From Salticus scenicus (lineage: Eukaryota; Arthropoda; Arachnida; Araneae; Salticidae), in NCBI GenBank assembly GCA_963930645.1, contig OZ005648.1, forward strand, positions 104,977,167-105,041,166: a stretch of 64,000 nt of DNA. The letters run 5' to 3'. The position numbers and the translations under genes were made by a program. Numbering within the stretch: position 1 is the stretch's first letter; each line of letters starts with the position of its first letter. The notes beneath the pieces are model-generated. The model did not search any database. It was given only the letters and a program-made list of their open reading frames with translations, and was not told the DNA's origin. Of the stretch, positions 1-9,465 are shown piece after piece.

Positions 1-1251
1 ATGCATCAAAGAAAAAACTTTTACCGCAGTTTGGTGGCCCTACAATTGATATAGTATTACATTTAATATTTATCGATCCATCCAATTCAACCCACCCTTG
101 TTTATCAAACCAATTACATAAATTTTGAAGAAATTCAACTACTGCAATTCCATCCCCTTTAAATTGATGTGACACTAATTGAAATAAAGATTCAAAACTT
201 TGATCACGCTCCATATAATACTCAAATGGATTTAAACTATAACTGTTAAATATAGGTAACTTATTGTTATACATATTTTCAAAGTCTATTAATTTCATTT
301 GGTTAATTCTAACATTAAACATTTCTATTGCTAATAAATAATCGTTCCCATAATTATTATAAAAAATTCAGGAACATATTCGGTACTATCATATAAAATC
401 AAAAACTTTAAATTTTTTGGGGGACATACAAGATACTTATTTAAGAGTGTCGCGGTTTTTTTAAACAGCGGGTTAGTTTTGAGCTGCGTTCCTGAAGTTC
501 CTTCGCCAACATTTTCTCCATCAATTGTATCATTCGATGCCAGTCCGATCCTTCCTGAAACGTCACATTGAGCTCCCTGATACGGCCCTTCCACCAATCC
601 GTTTCTTTTCCAATTCCCTTCATCGAGTAGAGCACGATTCGGGCGCACAAGTCGGATGGGGTTACGTCTGTTCCATAGGTTAACTTCTTGAACCCTTTGT
701 CGAAAGATATAATATTCGATGAGAAATCGGAGGTCTTTAGTTCCAAGACTTGCACAATGTCTGGATTTTCGGCTAAGCCTTCGTCTGATAGTCCGGACAA
801 TAATGGGAGCATTCCTTCATCTATATCTGCAAGATCTAGTTGAGTATGCGCAATCGTGTATGACATGGCAGTGGTCGCTTTCCCATGAGACGAGGAAGAA
901 CTGGCCGCTGTGTAGTGGTCCACTTTGGGCAATCCATCTCCGAAGGTCTTCAAATTCTTCATGGTTTCTCCAGACGAGAACGAAGTCGATATAGTAGAGC
1001 CTATTTCATTCAGTGGCACTTTGCAGTCTTTCCAGGATTGGTTCCAAATATTCGGATCTGCTTTGCTCAAAACTGCTTCCTGGAACCGATTCATCCAATC
1101 CTTCATAGCCGTCTGGTCTTCCGGACTGTCTTTGGTCACTCGGTCTATTTCCTCCATCAGAATGTGTGTTGTTTGTTCTGTAGGATACGTCGAAAGCACT
1201 CTCCATGTTTTGAAAATCAAGAGCTTCATTACATCCGGATCCATTATGCAT
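1..1251 (-). pseudogene. NS1: Endogenous densovirus NS1 (replication initiator/helicase), broken and cut by the window edge
   Basis: Parvoviral NS1 nicks the viral origin with an HUH endonuclease and unwinds DNA with an SF3 helicase. Read on the minus strand from an ATG at 1251, the frame shows an HUH-type motif, HCHVIHDC, encoded by 850-873, and near the window edge the Walker A-like GPPNCGKS within about 2-45. That order (nickase then helicase) fits the family. The frame is broken by TGA at 1006-1008 and TGA at 817-819. The reading frame also changes between about 331 and 368: one frame stops at 331-333 and the adjacent frame carries the helicase part. About 415 codons are visible; the rest lies beyond position 1. 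It starts 7 nt upstream of the NS2 ATG, as in ambidensoviruses where both proteins come from one mRNA. Old integrated copy, not a functional gene. Identification is by motif and gene layout; the genus is inferred. Confidence 0.85.
441..1244 (-). CDS. NS2: Endogenous densovirus NS2-like ORF, uninterrupted, overlapping NS1
   Basis: Open frame of 267 codons on the minus strand, starting MDPDVMKLL at 1244 and stopping at 441-443. It lies inside NS1 in another frame, with its ATG 7 nt downstream of the NS1 ATG. That arrangement is typical of ambidensovirus NS2, which is expressed by leaky scanning, and the length is close to the usual ~270 residues. NS2 is an accessory replication protein of unclear mechanism. 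The visible protein is mostly hydrophilic, with a serine run (about residues 112-116) and an acidic middle, and no enzyme motif. The frame also stays open upstream to 1355, but that extension reads through the gap after NS3 and looks artefactual. A GTAAGT-like donor and a TTTCCAG-like acceptor sit in that gap (about 1250-1293). The ORF is intact although both neighbouring viral frames are broken. Whether it is expressed is unknown. Confidence 0.75.
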   Translation of the reverse strand: MDPDVMKLLIFKTWRVLSTYPTEQTTHILMEEIDRVTKDSPEDQTAMKDWMNRFQEAVLSKADPNIWNQSWKDCKVPLNEIGSTISTSFSSGETMKNLKTFGDGLPKVDHYTAASSSSSHGKATTAMSYTIAHTQLDLADIDEGMLPLLSGLSDEGLAENPDIVQVLELKTSDFSSNIISFDKGFKKLTYGTDVTPSDLCARIVLYSMKGIGKETDWWKGRIRELNVTFQEGSDWHRMIQLMEKMLAKELQERSSKLTRCLKKPRHS

Positions 1252-1297
1252 CTGGAAATACAAAAAGAATTAATATTAATGAAAAATATACTTACAA

Positions 1298-2089
1298 CTA
1301 TCTTTGTACACAGAACTTCAACTGGTTTTCCGGAAGTATTCCACAGTTCAAACAATCCGTTTCCGGTAGATCATCATCGTCCTCATCACTAGAATCATGT
1401 TCTGGACACGTATGAGCTGCTTTACCAAACATAAGTCTACACTGTCTGTAATTCAAACAATAAAATAATGGAGCGTGTCTGCATAGATGACACCAATATT
1501 CTATGTCCCCCAAACATCTCAGCACTTCATCATTATCCACAGTGAAACGATGTTGATATACCTTTCTAATTGTTACAATAACTTATGTATACTTTTTATG
1601 TTTTGTATACATCCAGTTTTTAACACACGGAAAACATAAACGTAATTTAATTAAATGCTCTGCAATAGGACACTCGTATGCATAATATGTATAAACAAAA
1701 TGAATGAATACTGGCAATTTTTTTTTAAATTTTCTTTCCGGTCCGTCAAACAGATATGTTTGAAAATATTCTTCTGTATGTGAACCTGCCTGAATACGTC
1801 TATTTAACTGTAAGTCTTTAAATCCCCAAAACGTAATATCTCCTTCATCGTATTCAGGCAATTCAATATAAATTTTAGATTCTAACAACAAATCTCGAAA
1901 TACTACTTTAGGCAATTTAAACAGTCTGTTATACTATCTACAAATACAACCCATAAGCAAAAATATACGTCTAACACACAATTGAAATAATGAACACGGA
2001 AACATTCTTACCGACTGCTTACTCACCCAACACTTCAGCAGATATATCCAGTGTTGTAGAGGATAATGGTAAATTTCAGATAAACTCAT
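1298..2089 (-). pseudogene. NS3: Endogenous densovirus NS3-like gene with two in-frame stops
   Basis: One continuous minus-strand frame of about 264 codons runs from ATG 2089 (MSLSEIYHYP; another in-frame ATG at 2101) to the stop at 1298-1300. It is broken by TAG at 1934-1936 and TAA at 1583-1585. The middle segment contains EEYFQTYLFDGP and ECPIAEHLIKLRLCFPC. The last 80 codons are cysteine-rich with CHLC, CPEH and CLNC pairs plus an acidic stretch, compatible with a zinc-binding C-terminus. In ambidensoviruses NS3 precedes NS1/NS2 on the same strand and is about 230 aa, so position and size fit. I assign NS3 from this layout and from general resemblance; no motif by itself proves it. The two stops match the decay seen in NS1. 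Confidence 0.7.
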
Positions 2090-2164
2090 TTTATGGTGCA
2101 TTTTTATTGTATTCAAAAACTGTTTCTTACTTTAAAAATTTTGGCCATAAAGGCCTTCCTTGGT

Positions 2165-2600
2165 CAAATCATGATATGGAAACGGAAAGAAAAAAAAAAC
2201 TCACAATCACAAAGTGTGTTGAAAAAATTTGAAATAATAGCAAATAACGCAAAGAATATGAGGTCAAAATTGTCCTGAAGCTATCGTCGAGGGTTAGATA
2301 AGTCTCGCTTAATATAAGATTCAGCGGTGGCGAGGGTGAGTGGATGGGAGACACTGTAATTTAAAATGAAAAAAAATATATAGGCGAAAAAGGCAAAAAA
2401 TCCACAGAAAAATATCGTACTATGGAAACGAAAAAAACCCGCAATCACAATTGTGGAAGAAAAGAAAAAAAAAAAAAACTAACGCTAGAGAGAATATGTG
2501 TTCAAAATTGATTTGAACAGGCAGTCAGTCGAAGCTCAAAAATTGATTGAGATCAGGTCCTGACACTATCGTCGAGAGTTAGTTTCATCTTGCCTAACAT
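2165..2600. repeat. Diverged direct duplication next to the densovirus relic
   Basis: Two related blocks, about 2170-2335 and 2409-2610. Both begin with ATGGAAACG-A-rich DNA followed by a CAATCACAA motif. Both later contain TCCTGA..CTATCGTCGAG.GTTAG and an ATTAAGA/ATTAGAATT-like continuation. They lie immediately upstream of the viral NS3 start, so they could be decayed viral terminal/regulatory sequence or the host flank. No coding potential seen. Confidence 0.5.
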
Positions 2601-3842
2601 TAGAATTTCGGGTACGTACAATTGGAAAGTGGTTATAATCAGTGCGAACTGAAGAATTTATTTATTCTTATTTTTAAATGTGATTAATAATGCTCAAGAA
2701 ATTTAAAACAATTATATAAACTTTATTTAATTATAAATATTATAATGATATAGTAATAAGAGATATTGATTGCTTTATTTGTGTGTCAAAGTGCATAACA
2801 AAATTATATATTTCGTGATTGGAGTGAATTTAAACACTGTATTCATACACAAACTTTCAATACATTAACATTTGTAATAATCTTTCTTATTAATATCCAT
2901 AAAAATATTCCAGATATTTGTCATGTATTCCTTTAATTCATTTTCTCGATATAAAATTATTAATACTTCAATTCTTTCTTTATATTTTTATTTAAGTAAA
3001 TAGTTAAATGTGTCCTGAATTTAATTTTGAAAAGTCTAAATGCGTTTTTATTTGCGAAACAGTATGATATAAACTAAGAAACAAGGCTGATGTCAATAAA
3101 CAAATAAAAATACACTGCAAAAGAAGCGTAGAAAGATAAAGAAAAATAAACATTTTTTTTTTACCAAATACAGAAATCAAAAGTTTGTTTAATATTGTAT
3201 TTCTTTTAGGGTGTATTTGTTCCGCAACCTTTTCAGCTTCTTTTAATCGAAGTCAAAACTGTCTGACATTTATCCAGCATTGGAAAAATACTTTCAAAAA
3301 TAGAAATAGAAGTAAAGTAGGAAAAAAAAAAAAAGGATAAAATCAATAACAGAGTTTTTTTTTTTTTTTTTTTAAAGAAAATATATTTAATTTTAAAATA
3401 CTTCAAAAGGAAAATATTTACTAAAGGCTGATGTTTTCAATATCCATATTTTCAAATTTTTCCTGTTTATAATTTTTTTTTTTTTTTTTTTTTTTTTTTT
3501 GTAAATTACCATTAGTGTTATTTTTGTTTATTTTCATACAATGTTTGGCAAAAATGTAGAAGCATTTTTTTTTTGTTGTTGTTTATATCATGTTAAAACT
3601 TTGATTCATAGTGTATAATAGCTGTGTTATAAAATACGAAATTAAGACTAAAAGAAGATTTAAAAATATAGATATTTGTGGAAATTTATTTTCAAACTAT
3701 TGAGATTTTCAAACTATTGATATATTTTTTAAAGTAATTTATGAATCATTTTATTTAGTTATTTACTTATAGTTTATCATAAAAATTATGAATTAAGTTA
3801 CTGAAATTAATAATGCTCTGTTTGCAAGTCCAGTAAAGATAT

Positions 3843-3873
<31 letters not shown>

Positions 3874-4569
3874 CCCAGAAAAGTGAGCCTTGTCTTTAGA
3901 CATTTCCTTAAATAATAATAATAACAATAATAAAAGCTTTACTTAAAAAAAAAAAAATAATAATAATAATAATAAATCACGTACTCGTGTTTAACACATT
4001 ATGTTCTGTTGGTGTATATGTACGCCAGTGGCATTTACGGCACTGATTACAGAAAATAAAATTTAATCATACCCTACTTCTCCCGCAATTTCAAAGGGAG
4101 GCGAACGCCGTCTCCTAATATGGATCATGTGAAAATAAAATGCCTAAGTTTATTTCTCTTTTCACTACGGATACCGCGTTTTCATGGCGATACATGTTAA
4201 TAACATTTAGCTACCTTTGACTGAGAGATACGACAAGGTGGAAATATTTTTTCATTGGTGGAAAGTTCCCTTTTCCCGTCCGAGGCGATTTCTCGCAGCG
4301 CTACTACAGACTTAACACAGAAGAAAATTTTGATTTTTAAAAGTGAATTTAATTTATATTAATTAAACATATTTTAAGATTTTTAAAGTAAATTTCCATG
4401 TTCTTAAATGTTTACTCTATTGATATAAATAAAAATTTCCATTGAATTTACTCAATTCTTTTAAGGGTTTCTAATTACACTGTCATTTCTTTTCTTTCTT
4501 TCTTTCTTTCTTTCATTTTTATTTTTATTTTTACTTTTTTTTTTTTTTTTTTAATTCTGATCTATAAGA
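2601..4569. other. AT-rich non-coding DNA with homopolymer and simple repeats
   Basis: No gene supported. Contains poly-T tracts near 3355-3373, 3474-3500 and 3844-3873, (AAT)n near 3908-3975 and (TTTC)n near 4494-4515. A somewhat less AT-rich patch at about 4020-4320 has no recognisable coding frame. Confidence 0.6.
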
Positions 4570-4753
4570 ATAGCTGTCAAGTTTCTTAATTTATATCGGA
4601 ATGTTTTTAGTCCCACCGCAATATTTGTAGACAAATTTTCATCCATATATATCTACGATTAAATATGAAGAAAATCACTATAAAAAGATTGCGTTGGGAA
4701 AAAAGGGCGGGTCTAACAACATTCTAGAATAAATTTAAAAATTTGGCAGCTAT
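4570..4753. mobile_element. hAT-like MITE, diverged copy
   Basis: The left end reads ATAGCTGTCAAGTTTCTTAA and the right end, reverse-complemented, ATAGCTGCCAAATTTTTAAA. Both continue into a TTTTTAGTCCC / GTTAGACCCGCC motif, so the terminal inverted repeats are about 50 bp. Flanks CTATAAGA and GTATAACA match at 6 of 8 positions, consistent with an aged 8-bp target duplication. Shares the inner GGCGGG and AATAAATT blocks with the copies at 7701, 26776 and 41357. No ORF. Confidence 0.6.
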
Positions 4754-4834
4754 GTATAACAGAAAAAGGTTCTTTTCATTTCTTTATTTTTATTTTCTTT
4801 TTACATTTAATTCTATTTATTTATTTATTTTTAA

Positions 4835-5113
4835 TTGCAAACTTCTTGTTATGTTAAAAACATGTGTTAGCATGTACGTCAATCTAAATCAAAAATATCC
4901 TGTGTACTTTTTACTTTTACTCTATACACGCTGAAAACGAGTGGGCAGTATTTAAATGTTTTCGATGGTTTCTATTTTAAATAATTTTATTTATTAATAT
5001 TTTTTATCATTACAAACTTCCTTATATACTTTAAAAATATACGTGCTGGCCGTATATAACAATCTAAATCAAAAATATCCTGTGAATTTTATATTTTTAT
5101 TCTATGCACACTG
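4835..5113. repeat. Direct duplication of ~95 bp
   Basis: About 4838-4932 and 5015-5113 share the exact stretch CAATCTAAATCAAAAATATC followed by CTGTG, with similar flanks (caaactt..., ...ctatacacgctg / ctatgcacactg). An (ATT)n microsatellite follows at 5158-5189. Confidence 0.6.
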
Positions 5114-5157
5114 TACCATATTTTATTTATTTTTAAGTATTTAAAATTCCTGCATTC

Positions 5158-5190
<33 letters not shown>

Positions 5191-5229
5191 AAATATCAAG
5201 GGTCGTACGCCTCGTCTTTTTTACTTATT

Positions 5230-5520
5230 TATACAAAGTATAAGGAAGTATAGTATTCCCGATTTGCAAAAGGGATTTTGTATTCAGCATAGCTCAAGAC
5301 CAAATGATCGTAGATTATTGAAAATTTATATGTGTCACTGTCAGGATGTCTGGTTGTACACCTGCAAATTTGGTTTTAATACGAGCTCCAGTTTCAGAGA
5401 TATCAGCGTCTTTATACGAATTTTCGTGACGTCTGTATGTAAGTATGTATGCGTGTGTGTGTGCGTGTGTGCGTGCGTGTGTCTCCAATAACTCAAAAAC
5501 GGTTAGACGTAGAACATTGT
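5230..5520. repeat. Possible dispersed repeat with a GT/GC microsatellite
   Basis: Not recognised as a gene. A less AT-rich block (5250-5430) is followed by GTGTGTGTGCGTGTGTGCGT-type sequence at 5450-5485. A plus-strand frame of 75 codons crosses it but ends in the microsatellite and looks fortuitous. Confidence 0.4.
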
Positions 5521-5623
5521 AAATTGGTATATAGATTTGTTATAACAACTAGTTGTGCACCTCCTATTTTGGACTTTCTGTGATGCTTGTTTTGTATATA
5601 TGTTGTGAAAGTTGTCGATATTT

Positions 5624-5970
5624 TAGCGAATAGAAATTCATTCTTTAAGACAGAATTAGGTTCTATTCGACGAATATACTTCATTTAATGAATACTCAGT
5701 CCGTAGATAGAGATTGTAATAATATTGATTAAAAAAAAAAAATGTTGCTGACATGTTAGCGTGTAGAAAGTAATTCTTAAAGACACAGGCGGGGTTCTCG
5801 TCGACGAATGCACTTTATTTAATGAATATTCAGTCCATAGATGGAGCCTGTAAGGATATTGATAAAACATGTAGTCGACATTTAGCGTGTAGAAAGTAAC
5901 TCTTAAAGAAATAAGCTCGTTCTAGTCGACGAATACACTTTATTTAATTAATGTTCAGTAAACAGTTGAA
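5624..5970. repeat. Tandem repeat, period ~130 bp, about 2.7 copies
   Basis: Units begin at about 5624, 5759 and 5885. They share GCG(A/T)(A/G)TAGAAA.TAA/ATTC-T-AAGA, TCGACGAAT.CACTTTATTTAAT and CAGTC(C)(G/A)TAGAT. A shorter related block with TAGAAAGTAAAACGTTAAGA and GTTCTAGTC lies at about 6370-6425. Small open frames on the minus strand (60-63 codons) are products of the repeat, not genes. Confidence 0.65.
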
Positions 5971-7700
5971 TAAATCTCCTTTTTGTGCTACATTCATATT
6001 CTTGAAACAATCCAATTAAATGGTCATTTTTACTACAGAAATCAAATAAAAAATGGTTAAATACACTACAGAGCATAAATTTCGCTAAATCAGGAACAAC
6101 CGAATATCTCGAAGTCTGAATGGAATTTGAACTGTCAGTATTGTCAGTGGTTTATAGAATTTTCAAGGTAGTTTTGCGTGAGAAACAAATGCATCATTAC
6201 AAAATTTCCAGAACTAGACTCCTACTGAGGTTAGAGTTTCCAAATTCTGTGGATCCATTACAACCATTTTGCATTAATTACATTTGAATGCATAATTTGA
6301 CGTTAAGTCCAAGCCCACCTTTATGGAAATGAAAAAAAAAATTCCATCGGTTTCCACAGTTACTGTAATATCGAATAGAAAGTAAAACGTTAAGATACAG
6401 GCAAGTTCTAGTCTATAATCATCAACAATACTTCTTCCCTTTTTTATAGTCTTGTTCTTGTGAGTAATTTATAGAACTTTCGAAGAATTCAGTTCTGCAG
6501 TGTAAACCAATGGATTTTCTGGAATAGTCCAGAACTATATTCTTCTTGAAGTCAAAGCTTCCAATCTTTAGCAAACCTAAAGTACAAAATTTCGCCAAAT
6601 TTGGTCGCCAAGTCGTCAACTTTGAAGCCAAGACAAAAACTCTACGCTGGCTACTTATTTGCGGCGTGGCGAGATTAAGAATAAATTTTTGCGGCAAATA
6701 CTGTTTCAGGATTGCCAGAAACCCTTTCTCAATTTTAATTGAGTTAATTATTTCTATAAAATATTGTTTCTCGCCACTAATTTTTGCCAACGAGAAGAAA
6801 ACTGGGGCATTTATACTCGAATCATTTTCATTGTACTCCCAGCTGTGCATTTGCCACTGAAAGATTCTGTAATAAGCAAAGGAGAAAATTCCAGAGAACA
6901 ATTCTATATTTGCCTCGATAGTATAAACTATCCTATTATCGTGACTTTTTTGGCTGGAGTAGCAGTTTTTTTTTTTTTTTTTTTTTTTTTGAAGGAAAGT
7001 TCGTGGACTGAAACCTGCCTGTTTATTTACGAATCTGTTACCTCACACAAAACTGTCAATGTTTTCATAACAATATGTATATTCCTATGGTTGTATAAGG
7101 AAGTCGTGTGGTGTACACATCATATTTTTTTCAGGACATTTTCAAGAAGGAGAAATTTTCCTCCTAATTCCCACCACTAATTTAATCCAGGAATCTTAAT
7201 GGTATTTTTATAGTAATACGTTCTAATTAAGTAGAATAGAAATTGTTGTATAAAATTAGGGGTAACAATAAAGGTGGAAATTTCTCAAATAGAAGAGTGT
7301 CCTTAAAAAAGGGCGGAGAGTACGATCCCTGAAATAGAAATAGTAATATATGTAGGTAGGAAAAAGAAAACGCTCCGTATTTTAGCACAGAATTGTATGA
7401 ATATCAACCCGTATTCGGAAAGATAATCACAAATATGTAAAATTAGTTTGTTAAATATAATAACCTTATTAAATATAACCCCACCAAAAGGCGGGTCTTA
7501 CTGTTGAAAATAGGGAAATACTCCCGAAGACAGTTTGTTACAAAACAGTATTTACGTATCCGTGTTAAAATCATTTAAATTCTATCCTCGGAAATCAAAG
7601 GGTAAATGTAACTGCCTAATATATGAGCTAAAAATTTAAAAAATTGGATGTAACAATGGATGGTGCAAAATGCCCAGGAAAAAGGTATAGGTAGTATTAG
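5971..7700. other. Non-coding, AT-rich; no gene supported
   Basis: Overlapping frames of 104-159 codons on both strands at 6422-7180 have no recognisable domain and run through a 26-nt poly-T tract (6967-6990). They are probably chance. GGGCGGAG and AGGCGGGTCT motifs at 7309 and 7490 resemble MITE inner repeats but lack clear partner ends. Confidence 0.5.
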
Positions 7701-7933
7701 CAACGTTTCCAAATTTTATAATTTATTCCCCAGCATTTTTAGCCTTACCTTTATTCTAAACCACTTTATTTTTAGAATAATTCTCTCAAATATATAAATA
7801 CAATAAAAGAAATAAAAATTACTCTCTCTCAAAAAAAAAAAAAAAAAAATAAATAAATAAATAAAATAAATTAGTGATATGAGAAAAAGGCTTAACAATA
7901 CTCCGGAATAAATTATAAAAGTTGGCAACTCTG
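7701..7933. mobile_element. hAT-like MITE
   Basis: The left end CAACGTTTCCAAATTTTATA continues ATTTATTCCCCAGCATTTTTAGCC. The right end is TTAACAATACTCCGGAATAA followed by ATTATAAAAGTTGGCAACTCTG. The ends are inverted copies of each other (~50 bp) and match the 199-bp copies at 26776 and 41357. An A-tract and (AAAT)n at 7832-7865 expanded the interior. No clear target duplication. Confidence 0.7.
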
Positions 7934-9349
7934 CTATGAATTTCATATACCACAGAACAAAAGCTCGTTTTAAATTGAAAGTTTAATTTAACAAATATGT
8001 AATTGGCACTAAAATATTGTACTAGGCACTAAAATATTACAAATTATTAAATAATGTTTTTAGTATAAAACAGGCGTATCTAACTTGCTGTTTATACGCT
8101 GGAAATTACAGTACAAGAAAGTGGCATATTTTCCAAGTCTCCTCTCGAGTTTGGCGAAAGACGTGACACCATTACTTAAATTTAACAGTATTTTATATTC
8201 ATTTTCTATGATGAAATTTATTGGAACTTACTGTATTAAAAATAATGCTGTAAATTCTTCTAGCAAGACAGAGAAGGTGGGCAATTATAAAGTAATAGTC
8301 ATACCATACGAAACCTATCGTTTGGCAAAGGTAAAAATGCTATATTGTGCTTTAATATAGTTAAATATCTTTTCTTATTAACAGATATGTGTAGATTGAG
8401 AAATAAGTAGTGTTGGCAGAACTCGAAGTCTCCGCCCTTTTTTTAGGAAATTTTCAGCGAGAAATAATGTTTCCCTTTTTTGCTACCACTAATTGTACCC
8501 CTGTAAAAGAGTGTGTACCCCTGTATATTGTCTATAAACAATATGCACTATAAACAGTACTGTTTACTTAAATTTAGTCTTAAATGAAAAACAGCTAACA
8601 CAAAATGAATTACAATTCCAACAATTTCAAAATATAGCCCCAATATATCCATAATATAATAAAGTTCAATGTGCTTTTCAATTAATCTAAAACAGGCTTA
8701 GGAACACTTTTGACATAAAAATCTGTGTAAGGGGGTACCACCCCCCTCAACCCCCGTTCGATTATAATGCCTATATTTATTTAAAAAGAAAAGACAAGGC
8801 TGTTATTAATATGTCTTCAAACTGGACAGTTTTGATCGAATTTTTAAGTGGTAACCTTTAGAATACCAAATTTTAATTTTCCACAGTTATTATTTTTTAA
8901 GTTATGCTGATAATACATACAAATCAACCGCTAAATATTGGATTTTTGTATTCAGGAAACCTCAAAGCGTGATACTATACAAAAAAAAAAATAGAAATGA
9001 AAACAAAGCTTCAAAAAATAGTTTGTTTAATGCATGGGTATGAAAAACGAATTTTCTTTTTTCTGAGTAGTATTTCGACATAGTGAAAAGCATCAAAGCA
9101 CTTTCATCAATAACATATAATAGAAAAGAGCGTTTAGCTTAATTTTGGTGAGCCCTGTATACTTAAATTTAGTCTTTAATGAAAAAGAGCTAACACAAAA
9201 TGAATTACAATTTCAACAATTTCCAAGTATAGCCCTAATATATCCAAATACTTTCTGTAACCCTGTAAACGGTTGATGAATGATTTCCACACCATAATAT
9301 GCGGATTACATGCTTTTACGTAAATAAAAAAAAAATATATATATATTTA
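7934..9349. repeat. AT-rich DNA containing an 85-bp direct repeat pair
   Basis: About 8566-8652 and 9161-9246 are near-identical: TACTTAAATTTAGTCTTAAA and GCTAACACAAAATGAATTAC shared, ending in TATAGCCC(C/T)AATATATCCA, 595 bp apart. A G/C-rich inverted motif GGGGGTACCACCCCC lies at about 8733. A 91-codon plus frame at 8085-8360 has no recognisable feature. Confidence 0.6.
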
Positions 9350-9465
9350 TTTAATTTGGTGTAGTGCAGCCTGTAGATATTAAACTGTATTTATCTGTAA
9401 TTTCCTCATAGGCGTAATATATTTGAATTCTCTTGGGTGCCCCTGTACACCATTTGCTTGATCTC
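9350..9465. repeat. Dispersed repeat, partner of 39425-39540
   Basis: Both copies share TTTGGT(G)TAG.GCAGCCT(G/A)TAGAT, AAACTGTA, TAATTTCC.CATA and GGGTG(C/T)CCCTGTACAC. The partner abuts a Penelope-like endonuclease remnant on its upstream side, so this may be a piece of the same retroelement family. Confidence 0.6.

Noticed and set aside
1250..1293. Possible spliceosomal intron between NS3-like and NS1/NS2 frames
   Set aside because: A GTAAGT donor and a TTTCCAG acceptor are present, but the interval is only ~44 bp and both adjoining frames have their own stop and start; kept as a note, not annotated.
719..1415. Plus-strand frames of 91-176 codons opposite the densovirus genes
   Set aside because: They are antisense to frames with recognisable NS1/NS2 motifs and have no features of their own.
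6422..7180. Frames of 104, 138 and 159 codons on both strands
   Set aside because: No domain, competing antisense frames, and one runs through a poly-T tract as a poly-Phe stretch.
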